Assembly (NCBI GenBank): GCA_039024315.1
Contig: JBCCQN010000125.1
Coordinates: 1-24,054, forward strand
Direction of reading: 5' to 3'
DNA: 24,054 nucleotides
From: JBCAWW01 sp039024315
Lineage (GTDB): Bacteria; Bacteroidota; Bacteroidia; J057
The notes under the pieces are model-generated. The model had not been told where the DNA came from and made no database searches. It saw only the letters and a list, made by a program, of their open reading frames with translations. Positions 7,834 through 14,788 of the stretch are shown piece after piece (positions within the stretch are counted from its first letter, which is position 1; each line of letters starts with the position of its first letter). A program made the translations under genes and the position numbers.

Positions 7834-9285
7834 GTGATTCAGTTGCAAAAAATTCAAATTCTGCTCCAAGACTTAGATCAAAGTGCCCGCAAGCGTTTGG
7901 GGGATTTTGTTCAGTCTCCTTATTTCAATCAAAACCCACGTTTATGGCCGCTATTACAACTATTGTATCGACATATTGACCAAGCAGAAACGCTACAATT
8001 ATCGGCCGAAAAACTATATCAGACTTTGTACCCCGCGGATGAGCCGTTTAAGATGCAGCGGATTTATGATCATCTTTCTTTTTTGACTCGACTGGTCGAA
8101 CGCTTCTTTGCCATGGAGCAGTTAAATGAGGCACCGCTCGCGGAACGCTTACTCCAATTAGAGTATTTGGCCGAACATGATTTATGGTCTCTGCATCAGC
8201 GGATTCAAAAGAAAAGCGTTCCGCTGCAAGCGAAGCAAAAACTTAAAAACAGCGAGAGCCATCTGCAGCACTTCCTCCTACTCAAGCAACTCAATTTTGG
8301 TTTTCTTGCCCTTGGCGAACGTCGTTTTGATGAGTACCTAAACCGAATGGATAAGGAGCTCACGGTCTTCTTTCTCGCTCAAAAACTCAAAAATGCCTGC
8401 GAAATGCTCAATCGCGGCAATGTCATCCAAGGAGAATATCACGCTACTTTGCTACCAGAGATCTTGACTTTTGTAGCTGGGGAGGAGGAATATCTGACTT
8501 ATCCCTCGGTGGCGCTCTACTATCAATTGTATTTGTGCTTGAGTTTGGCGGACATTGAAGGGCCTTTTCAACAGTTTCGAGCCTTATTGCAGCAGGAAGT
8601 TGCCGCTTTTGACCAAACAGAGTTGAGTGGCTTGTATGATTATGCCCAAAATATCTGCGTCAAACAGATCAACAGTGGTAACTCAGAATATCTGCAAGTC
8701 TATTTCGAATTATTTCAGGAAATGTTGACTTTGGGGCTGATGTTGGAGGAGGGGATGCTGGATCATCGTCTTTACAAAAATATCGTCACGGTAGGTTTGC
8801 GCTTATCTGAGTTTGATTGGGTCGAAGATTTTTTGCACAGCTACGCAGAACGCTTAAGTCCAGCGTTCCGCGAAGCGGCCTACCATTACAACTTTGCCGC
8901 TTATTGCCACGCTCGCAAAGATTATAGACAAGCTCAGCGTAATCTCTGGAAAGTAGAGTTGGAAGACGTTTATTATCAACTTGGTAAGCGCACTTTGTTG
9001 CTCAAAATCTATTATGAACTAGCCGAAGAAGATGGCTTGGACGCGCAAATAAGAGCTTTTAGGGCCTATCTCAAGCGCAATCGTAAGGTCAGTAGCTACC
9101 AACAAAAAGCCCATGCGGGCCTGATTCGCTATACCCAAAGATTATCTCGCCTCCGCAATAAAAAAGAGAGCCTAAGTTTGAAACAATTTCGGCACGCAAT
9201 TGGTACAATAGAAGCAGATGTGAAGAATCGCAGTCTCATCACGAATCGTGATTGGCTTCTACAGCAAATGAAAGAACTCGCTTGA
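7834..9285 (+). CDS. Hypothetical helical protein, lineage-specific family
   Basis: 483 aa, function not recognised. The sequence is almost all alpha-helical, rich in Leu, Gln, Glu and Tyr, with no signal peptide, membrane segment or catalytic motif, so it is probably cytoplasmic. The N-terminus (RKRLGDFVQSPYFNQNPRLWPLLQ ... LYQTLYPADEP) resembles, from memory, a large paralogous family of Saprospiria proteins that start with a 'L..F..SPYFN' signature and have TPR-like helical repeats; this is recall, not a search. The start is a GTG: the in-frame stop TAA at 7822 and the lack of any in-frame ATG before about residue 70 leave GTG 7834 or TTG 7843. Four copies of the AAGCGTT hairpin element (one of them half-decayed) lie in the coding sequence. 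It is transcribed alone, divergent from the propeller genes. Confidence 0.75.
   Translation: MIQLQKIQILLQDLDQSARKRLGDFVQSPYFNQNPRLWPLLQLLYRHIDQAETLQLSAEKLYQTLYPADEPFKMQRIYDHLSFLTRLVERFFAMEQLNEAPLAERLLQLEYLAEHDLWSLHQRIQKKSVPLQAKQKLKNSESHLQHFLLLKQLNFGFLALGERRFDEYLNRMDKELTVFFLAQKLKNACEMLNRGNVIQGEYHATLLPEILTFVAGEEEYLTYPSVALYYQLYLCLSLADIEGPFQQFRALLQQEVAAFDQTELSGLYDYAQNICVKQINSGNSEYLQVYFELFQEMLTLGLMLEEGMLDHRLYKNIVTVGLRLSEFDWVEDFLHSYAERLSPAFREAAYHYNFAAYCHARKDYRQAQRNLWKVELEDVYYQLGKRTLLLKIYYELAEEDGLDAQIRAFRAYLKRNRKVSSYQQKAHAGLIRYTQRLSRLRNKKESLSLKQFRHAIGTIEADVKNRSLITNRDWLLQQMKELA
8134..8150 (-). repeat. AAGCGTT hairpin element, inside CDS
   Basis: Reverse strand AAGCGTT + CCGC-ga-GCGG; the host gene reads through it as PLAERL. 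Confidence 0.7.
8214..8232 (+). repeat. AAGCGTT hairpin element, inside CDS
   Basis: AAGCGTTC + CGCT-gca-AGCG; read by the gene as KSVPLQAK. The stem is shifted by one base relative to other copies. Confidence 0.55.
8842..8855 (-). repeat. AAGCGTT hairpin element, half-decayed, inside CDS
   Basis: Reverse strand AAGCGTT + CTGC with a degraded second arm (GTAG). It is 6 bp from the next copy in the opposite orientation. Confidence 0.4.
8862..8878 (+). repeat. AAGCGTT hairpin element, inside CDS
   Basis: AGCGTT + CCGC-gaa-GCGG, perfect stem; read by the gene as AFREA. Confidence 0.7.
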
Positions 9286-9287
9286 TA

Positions 9288-9322
9288 TTTGCTCGCCTAG
9301 ATTGACATTTTTCTTATCTTTG
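9288..9322 (+). promoter_or_regulatory. Promoter of the structured RNA
   Basis: TATCTTTG (9315-9322) matches the Bacteroidota -7 box TAnnTTTG exactly. A TTTG at 9288-9291 is the best -33 candidate, though the 23-bp gap is slightly long. Transcription would start at about 9326-9330, with no open reading frame downstream. Confidence 0.6.
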
Positions 9323-9329
9323 TAATTCG

Positions 9330-9557
9330 ATCTTTAAAATATATCCGACAGGATTTAAGATATATCCTGCATAGGTACCACCGCTGTTTTTTAAACCAAC
9401 GATTTAACCATTGGAGAAAAGCTCGGTTAGGCTAGGGCGTGCCTCTGTTCGACTTCGGTCGTTCTGGGAGGATTACCGATCCAAACTGGCGTCTCCAACC
9501 ATGTCTTTAGAGGGTTTATATTAACACCTCTTTGGTATTTATGCGGGATTTTTTTTT
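9330..9557 (+). ncRNA. Structured non-coding RNA, candidate 6S RNA
   Basis: There is no open frame of note between a promoter (9315-9322) and a T9 run (9549-9557). The ends pair: CCTGCATAGGTACCA (9366-9380) with TGGTATTTATGCGGG (9533-9547) gives 15 continuous pairs including G-U. Inside lie a large asymmetric bubble whose 3' side holds a small hairpin (AGAGGGTT 9509-9516 / AACaCCTCT 9523-9531), then a long bulged apical arm: TTGGAG 9411-9416 / CTCCAA 9493-9498, CGGT 9424-9427 / ACCG 9475-9478, CCTC 9442-9445 / GAGG 9468-9471, and a CGAC-TTCG-GTCG tetraloop (9450-9461). Closing stem, central bubble and apical arm are the architecture of 6S RNA, which binds RNA polymerase. RNase P, tmRNA and SRP signatures were not found. 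I cannot confirm the family without a covariance model. The closing stem plus T-run also acts as terminator. Confidence 0.65.
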
Positions 9558-9616
9558 GTGCCTTAAACACACTTTTGCGTAAGTGCCTAATGAGTTTTCT
9601 GGATGCTCAAATAAAG

Positions 9617-9838
9617 CTCTCGGTTCGCATCCCTTGGCTAGGACGATGCTTGATCGCTACAATCATATAAGCTAGACATCCCCGCATCATGCAATGGTAT
9701 TCGGGATTTTAAGTACAGAGTATAAAGTATTCAGTACCGATAAAAAAGGTTCTACTGAACCATAAAATTCCATCTTCTTAGGTCTTGATACCGGATACTA
9801 TTGTCCAAATACTTAAGAATAAGCGTTCTGCGCAGCAG
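9617..9838. repeat. Decayed palindromic repeat cluster
   Basis: Three modules match the intact cluster at 16395-16502 in the same order. 9617-9648 (CTCTCGGTTCGC ... TTGGCTAGGA) is a degraded form of the ATCCCGGCTCGC ... TTGGCCGGGAT module. 9678-9706 (ATCCCCGCATCATGCAATGG ... TCGGGAT) matches the module with inner ATCAT-gaa-ATGAT arms. 9821-9838 is an AAGCGTT hairpin element. Between the last two lies an AGTA/TACT-rich stretch (9707-9820) containing GATACTATTG, which recurs near 23908. No gene is seen in 9558-9926. Confidence 0.65.
9821..9838 (+). repeat. AAGCGTT hairpin element, intergenic
   Basis: AAGCGTT + CTGC-gca-GCAG, perfect stem; identical to the copy at 19215-19232. Confidence 0.8.
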
Positions 9839-9889
9839 CCTCTTCCCAACTTCCATGTTTCACAAACAACAAAAAACAATTTTCACCGC

Positions 9890-9920
9890 TTGCAGTTAGT
9901 TTCAATTGTAACTAAGTTTG
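9890..9920 (+). promoter_or_regulatory. marR promoter (TTG-N20-TAAGTTTG)
   Basis: TTG at 9890-9892 and TAAGTTTG at 9913-9920 match the Bacteroidota -33/-7 consensus with normal spacing. Transcription would start only a few bases before the ATG at 9927, so the mRNA would be leaderless or nearly so. Confidence 0.7.
9898..9913. promoter_or_regulatory. Probable MarR operator 1
   Basis: AGTTTCAATTGTAACT is a 16-bp palindrome with one mismatched pair, centred on CAATTG. It fills the spacer between the -33 and -7 boxes of the marR promoter, where a bound repressor would block RNA polymerase. An identical 16-mer is found at 10385-10400. Confidence 0.75.
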
Positions 9921-9926
9921 CACGCG

Positions 9927-10370
9927 ATGTCAAAACTTCCCAAAAATGATAATCTTGGTGGACTAGTAGGCCGAACCGCCAAAGTGATGAGTCGTCATCT
10001 CTTGGAGCAGTTTCGGCTAGCTGGCTATGAGATGAATCGTGATCATTTCTTAGTAATGGTCCATTTGTGGGAACAAGATGGCATGACTCACCTTGCCTTA
10101 GGAGATAGTTGTGGTACTGATAAAACCGCCACTACTCGCGCTGTAGATGCATTGGAGAAGAAAAACTATGTCTTAAGAGTCCCGGATCAATTGGACCGAA
10201 GACAAAAACGAGTCTTCCTGACCCACGAGGGGAAAAAGATAAAAGCGGAGATGATGAAGTTAGGGGACCAATCTCTTAAATACGTAACCAGAGGCTTGGA
10301 TCAGGCAGAGTTGGCAATCTGTAAAAAAGTGCTTTCGCAGATCCAAGGTAATCTCAAAGAGTATATGTAA
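9927..10370 (+). CDS. MarR family transcriptional regulator
   Basis: 147 aa, normal MarR length. The winged-helix domain is clear: MNRDHFLVMVHLWEQDGMTH (helix before the HTH), LGDSCGTDKTATTRAVDALEKKNYV (recognition helix and HTH), and the wing VPDQLDRRQKRVFLTHEGKK with the family's D-x-R-R-x-K-R-V-x-LT pattern; N- and C-terminal helices form the dimer interface. MarR proteins are usually repressors released by small phenolic or toxic ligands. It sits directly before an RND efflux operon, and the same 16-bp palindrome lies in its own promoter and before the pump genes, so autoregulation and control of the pump are likely (inference). ATG 9927 was chosen; an upstream TTG at 9918 lies in the -7 box and is rejected. 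Confidence 0.93.
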   Translation: MSKLPKNDNLGGLVGRTAKVMSRHLLEQFRLAGYEMNRDHFLVMVHLWEQDGMTHLALGDSCGTDKTATTRAVDALEKKNYVLRVPDQLDRRQKRVFLTHEGKKIKAEMMKLGDQSLKYVTRGLDQAELAICKKVLSQIQGNLKEYM

Positions 10371-10384
10371 ATTTTTATATATAT

Positions 10385-10400
10385 AGTTTCAATTGTAACT
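10385..10400. promoter_or_regulatory. Probable MarR operator 2 (efflux operon)
   Basis: A second exact copy of AGTTTCAATTGTAACT, 38 nt before the adaptor start codon, in the 68-nt gap after marR. A weak -7 box (TTGTTTTG, 10402-10409) follows it, so the operon may have its own MarR-controlled promoter as well as read-through from marR. Confidence 0.75.
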
Positions 10401-10438
10401 GTTGTTTTGACTAACATTCTGTTTTACCCCAAATAAAT

Positions 10439-11554
10439 ATGTCAACCAGAAAGATTATAGTGAGTATCTTAGGCGTGCTATTGATACTCGCAGCAGCGGG
10501 GGGGATTTTTCAGGCTATTGTGAGTAGCCGAGTAGATCCTCCGACGCTAGAAGTGGTAAATCCACCGAAGCAAGTAAAGGGCCGGATGGTCCAAAATCAA
10601 GCGCTCAACTCTCAAATTGAAATTACCGGTCGTTTGACTGCGCCGCAGCAAATTGATGTTTTTTCAGAAGTGGGCGGGACGCTCAAACCCCAAAGTAGTC
10701 GCTTCAAAGAAGGTAATTACTTTTCCAAGGGTAGTGCTTTAATCGTGATCGACGATACCGAGCAAAAACTGAGCTTGCTCGCTCAGAAAAGCAGCTTGAT
10801 GAATCAGATCACCCTGTTACTACCTGATTTAAAGGTTGATTATCCGGAAAGCTTTCCCCAGTGGGAAGCTTATCTCAACCAAATGGATCCAGAAAAGAGC
10901 CTTGCCGCTCTACCTGATCCTATCAACCAAAAAGAGCGTTACTTTATATCCGCTCGTAATCTTTACAATCTGTATTACTCGATCAAGAGTCAGGAGGAGC
11001 GCATGAAGAAGTACACCATTCGCGCGCCCTTTAGCGGTCGAGTCTCTGAGTCTAGCATTACTGCTGGGACATTGGTGCGGGTAGGACAGAAACTGGGTTC
11101 TTTTTTCAATTCCAACAATTATGAGCTAGAAGCCGCCGTCAACCTTGAGGATCTAGCATTTATCAAGGTCGGCAATAAAGTAAGCTTGGATGCAGACAAT
11201 CTCGAGGGAGAATGGTCTGGTACAATTCGCCGTATCAGCGATGTAGTTGATGCCAATACGCAGACAGTCAAAGTATTTGTGGGGGTAAGCGGCAAAGGGC
11301 TCAAAGAAGGGATGTATCTAAGTGGCAATATCAAAGGGCAAACTTTAAAAGATGTAGTAGTACTGCCTAGAAAGCTCGTCAATGAAGATAATCAGATCTA
11401 CATTATTCAGGATTCATTACTTAGACTACATCCGATAGAAGCCGTGCAAAGGACTGCCGAGCAAGTGTTCGTTCAAGGTATTCCAGATGATACCCAGATT
11501 TTAGATGAAGTTTTGATCGGTGCCTATGAGGGCCTCAAAGTAAATGTTTACTAG
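10439..11554 (+). CDS. RND efflux periplasmic adaptor (membrane fusion protein)
   Basis: 371 aa. An N-terminal membrane anchor or signal (residues 6-28, IIVSILGVLLILAAAGGIFQ) is followed by the HlyD/AcrA-type layout: first lipoyl half (about 72-105, IDVFSEVGGTLKP ... GSALIVID), a short helical hairpin (about 110-190), second lipoyl half (about 192-235, YTIRAPFSGRVSESSITAGT), beta-barrel (about 235-310, including GKVSLDADNLEGEWSGTIRR and VGVSGKGLKEGMYLSGNI), and membrane-proximal domain. It links the inner-membrane pump to the outer-membrane channel across the periplasm. First gene of a three-gene operon, 3 nt from the pump gene. Substrates cannot be inferred from sequence; the MarR neighbour suggests toxic small molecules. 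Confidence 0.93.
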   Translation: MSTRKIIVSILGVLLILAAAGGIFQAIVSSRVDPPTLEVVNPPKQVKGRMVQNQALNSQIEITGRLTAPQQIDVFSEVGGTLKPQSSRFKEGNYFSKGSALIVIDDTEQKLSLLAQKSSLMNQITLLLPDLKVDYPESFPQWEAYLNQMDPEKSLAALPDPINQKERYFISARNLYNLYYSIKSQEERMKKYTIRAPFSGRVSESSITAGTLVRVGQKLGSFFNSNNYELEAAVNLEDLAFIKVGNKVSLDADNLEGEWSGTIRRISDVVDANTQTVKVFVGVSGKGLKEGMYLSGNIKGQTLKDVVVLPRKLVNEDNQIYIIQDSLLRLHPIEAVQRTAEQVFVQGIPDDTQILDEVLIGAYEGLKVNVY

Positions 11555-11557
11555 ATC

Positions 11558-14500
11558 ATGCAGCAGATAATTAAATATTTTATCAAATACCCGATCGCGG
11601 GTAACCTGCTGCTGATATTGATATTCATCTTTGGATATCTCGGTTTGCAGAGCTTGCGCTCGACTTTCTTCCCAGATTCGGACCCGCGGACCATCAATAT
11701 CCAGACGGTTTACCCTGGTGCCTCGCCAGAAGAGGTCGAGGAAGGTATCGTCTCAAAGATAGAAGATGAATTGAGAGGGCTAACGGGCGTAAAACGAGTT
11801 ACTTCCACTAGCAGCGAAAACCTCGGTACCGTTAGAGTAGAAATCCTGCGGGGCTTCGATATGGACCTGCTCCTGCAGGATGTCAAAAATACCGTCGATC
11901 GGATTAATTCCTTCCCAGTAGGCATAGAGCCTCCTGTGATTTATAAACTGGAGTCGCTGACGCTGGCGGTCAATTTTGCCGTTACGGGCGACATTGATCT
12001 CAAGACGCTCAAGTCTATAGCCCGCGAAGTCGAAGATGATCTACTAGCAGAGCCTGGCATATCAAAGGTTACCCTGAGCGGCTTTCCCGATGAAGAAGTG
12101 CAGATTTATGTGCGCGAAAATGATTTGCGACGCTATAATCTGACTTTTGATCAAGTAGCTAGAGCTGTCCAGCTTGCCAATATTGAGCTATCAGGAGGAT
12201 CGATCAAAACAGATGTAGAAGAACTCCTCATCCGCAGTCGCAATAAAGAGTATTTTGCGCCTGAGTTTTTGGACATCGTGGTGGCGCAGTCGGCAGATGG
12301 CCGTCAGGTCAAATTGTATGAAATCGCCGAGGTAAAAGACAATTGGGCCGAAGTCCCCAATCGTGTTTTTGTCAATGGTAATCCTGCAATTGGTATCAAC
12401 GTCAGTAATACCACCTCGGAAAACCTACTCGATATCTCCGAAATCGTCAAGGAGTATATCGAAAAGTTCAATGCAGAAAATGATAAAGTCGAAGCGCTTA
12501 TCATCATTGACGGCTCCGTTACGCTCAACGAGCGTATCGATCTTTTGACCAATAACGGCATCATTGGATTTGTATTGGTAATCATCCTCTTGGCGATGTT
12601 CTTGCAAATTCGCCTCGCTTTTTGGGTGGCGATTGCGATCCCGATCTCTTTGCTAGGGATGTTTATGCTGGGGCCATTTGTGGGACTGACTGTCAACGCC
12701 ATCTCTCTTTTTGGGATGATACTTGTGATCGGGATTCTGGTAGATGATGGGATTGTGATCAGTGAAAATATCTATCGAAAATGGGAAGAGGGCTTACCGC
12801 CAGCTCAGGCCGCCTACGAAGGTACCATGGAAGTATTGCCAGCGGTATTTTCGGCGATTTTGACTACCATGGTGGCCTTCTCTACCTTCCTTTTCTTAGA
12901 CGGAATCACAGGTGATTTTAACTCTGAAATCGCCATCGTAGTGATTTTATCTTTGCTCTTTTCTTTGATTGAGGGTGCATTGATCCTACCGGGACACATT
13001 GCGCATTCTGATGCTTTGATTAGAGAGAAGAAAGAACCCACTGGGATCATGAAATTTTTTGCTGATATCCAAAATGCACTTTGGCGTTTCATGGATTGGC
13101 TACGTGAGAAAATGTATGCGCCAGCCCTGCGCTTTTTTATGGACAACACTGGGGTGGGGATTGCCATCTTTGTGGGATTATTGATGATCAGTATGAGTCT
13201 CGTACCGGGTGGCTTAGTAAAGATTGTCTTTTTTCCCCAAATCGAAGGCGACTTTATCTCGGTCAATCTTGAGATGCCGGCGGGAACGCGCGAAAATGTA
13301 ACCCAAAAATGGCTGGACCATATTGAAAAAGGGGTTTGGCAGACCAATGAAGCGCTAAAAGGAGATCAGCCCGGCGGGCAGGATTTGATCCGCATCGTCA
13401 GCAAAACACTTGGACCAAACTCCTACAGTGGGGTACTGCAGATCAACCTATTGACAGCCGAGTTGCGGACCTATGATAGCCGTGCTGTTTCAGATACGAT
13501 TCGCAAATATGTAGGACCAATTTATGAAGCCGAAAAAGTTCAGTATGGTATCTCTACGCCCTTTGGTAAGGCGATCTCGATTGCCGTTGTCGGTAATAAT
13601 CTCGATCAACTCGCAGCTGCTTCAGAAGAACTCAGAGAGGCGTTGGAAGGGGATATCGAACTGAGAAACATTACCTCTAGTGCCAAGGAAGGTTTACGTG
13701 AAATTGATGTCCAACTCAATGAAAAAGCCAAATTGCTGGGATTGACCCTGCAAGATGTTATTGGCCAAGTCCGTCAAGGTTTCTTCGGGGTAGAGGTACA
13801 ACGTCTCCAACGGGGCCAAGACGAGGTTAAGGTTTGGGTGCGTTACGACAATCCCGATCGATCCTCTATCGGCAAGCTCGAAGATATGCGGATTCGTACC
13901 TCTAACGGGCAAACTTTCCCGCTCAAAGAAATCGCAGACTTTTCCTTAGGTCGAGGGGTGATCTCCATCAATCGCATCGACGGTAAGCGCGAGGTCCGAA
14001 TAGAAGCGGATGCCGCCAATGAGCGCGTTTCTACGCAGGAAAAACTGGCCATCATTGAAAGTGAAGTAATCCCTGAGATTCTGGCGCGCTACCCGAGCGT
14101 AGGCTACTCTATGGAAGGGCAGGTGCGTCAAAACGCGGAGACCGGAGCTTCCTTTGGTAAAGTCTTCCCTATTATCGGCATCTTGATGATCGCGATTATC
14201 GCTTTGACTTTCCGTTCGGCGAGCCAAACCGTGGCGGTCTTGATCATCATTCCATTTAGCTTTATCGGCGTCTTCGGGGGCCACTATCTGATGGGTAAAC
14301 CCTTTAGTGTGATCTTCTCAGGTCTAGGTTTCCTCGCCTTGGTCGGGGTCTTAGTCAACGATGCCCTTGTACTGGTGAGTCAACATAATAACCTCATCAA
14401 GGAAGGGAAAGAATTTAAAGAAGCCTTGTATGAAGCTTGTCTCTCTCGCTTCCGTCCGATCTTCTTGACCTCTCTGACTACGATTGCGGGTCTCGCGCCT

Positions 14501-14788
14501 TTGATTCTTGAGAAAAGTTTCCAAGCGCAGTTCCTTATTCCGATGGCGATTTCGATTGCCTTTGGTTTGGCGATCGCAACGGTGGTGATTCTCTTGGCGC
14601 TGCCTTCCTTCTTGATCCTATTCAACCTATATAAGCGATCCATGCTGGCCCTTTGGCAAGGTGTATGGCCAAGTGCCACTAGTGTCGAACCTGCCTTCGA
14701 AGGCCGCAAATACTACTTCCTCCTCTGGTGGTTAGTACCTATGGTGTTGATCATATTGATGATAACAGGCCAAAGCTTTGGACCCTAA
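11558..14788 (+). CDS. RND efflux pump, inner-membrane permease (AcrB/MMPL-type)
   Basis: 1076 aa with the standard RND layout: TM1 (about 12-30), first periplasmic loop (about 31-330, containing TVYPGASPEEVEEGIVSKIE and the porter-domain pattern), TM2-TM6 (about 332-478), cytoplasmic helix, TM7 (about 533-552), second periplasmic loop, and TM8-TM12 near the C-terminus. The proton-relay aspartates are present in TM4 as D396-D397 within ILVDDGIVISENIYR, matching the AcrB DD pair. The partner region in TM10 (GVLVNDALVLVSQHNNL) has the usual N-D. The pump drives export by proton antiport as a trimer. It starts 3 nt after the adaptor and overlaps the channel gene by one base, indicating tight co-translation. 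Subfamily assignment (HAE-1-like) is by pattern only. Confidence 0.95.
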   Translation: MQQIIKYFIKYPIAGNLLLILIFIFGYLGLQSLRSTFFPDSDPRTINIQTVYPGASPEEVEEGIVSKIEDELRGLTGVKRVTSTSSENLGTVRVEILRGFDMDLLLQDVKNTVDRINSFPVGIEPPVIYKLESLTLAVNFAVTGDIDLKTLKSIAREVEDDLLAEPGISKVTLSGFPDEEVQIYVRENDLRRYNLTFDQVARAVQLANIELSGGSIKTDVEELLIRSRNKEYFAPEFLDIVVAQSADGRQVKLYEIAEVKDNWAEVPNRVFVNGNPAIGINVSNTTSENLLDISEIVKEYIEKFNAENDKVEALIIIDGSVTLNERIDLLTNNGIIGFVLVIILLAMFLQIRLAFWVAIAIPISLLGMFMLGPFVGLTVNAISLFGMILVIGILVDDGIVISENIYRKWEEGLPPAQAAYEGTMEVLPAVFSAILTTMVAFSTFLFLDGITGDFNSEIAIVVILSLLFSLIEGALILPGHIAHSDALIREKKEPTGIMKFFADIQNALWRFMDWLREKMYAPALRFFMDNTGVGIAIFVGLLMISMSLVPGGLVKIVFFPQIEGDFISVNLEMPAGTRENVTQKWLDHIEKGVWQTNEALKGDQPGGQDLIRIVSKTLGPNSYSGVLQINLLTAELRTYDSRAVSDTIRKYVGPIYEAEKVQYGISTPFGKAISIAVVGNNLDQLAAASEELREALEGDIELRNITSSAKEGLREIDVQLNEKAKLLGLTLQDVIGQVRQGFFGVEVQRLQRGQDEVKVWVRYDNPDRSSIGKLEDMRIRTSNGQTFPLKEIADFSLGRGVISINRIDGKREVRIEADAANERVSTQEKLAIIESEVIPEILARYPSVGYSMEGQVRQNAETGASFGKVFPIIGILMIAIIALTFRSASQTVAVLIIIPFSFIGVFGGHYLMGKPFSVIFSGLGFLALVGVLVNDALVLVSQHNNLIKEGKEFKEALYEACLSRFRPIFLTSLTTIAGLAPLILEKSFQAQFLIPMAISIAFGLAIATVVILLALPSFLILFNLYKRSMLALWQGVWPSATSVEPAFEGRKYYFLLWWLVPMVLIILMITGQSFGP

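Noticed and set aside
9330..9557. tmRNA, RNase P RNA or SRP RNA as identity of the structured RNA
   Set aside because: No tRNA-like ends with CCA, no GAGGAAAGTCC-type RNase P core, no SRP GGAAG/GCAG tip; the closing stem plus bubble layout fits 6S better.
9918..9926. TTG 9918 as start of the MarR gene
   Set aside because: It lies inside the -7 promoter box; ATG 9927 gives the usual N-terminus.
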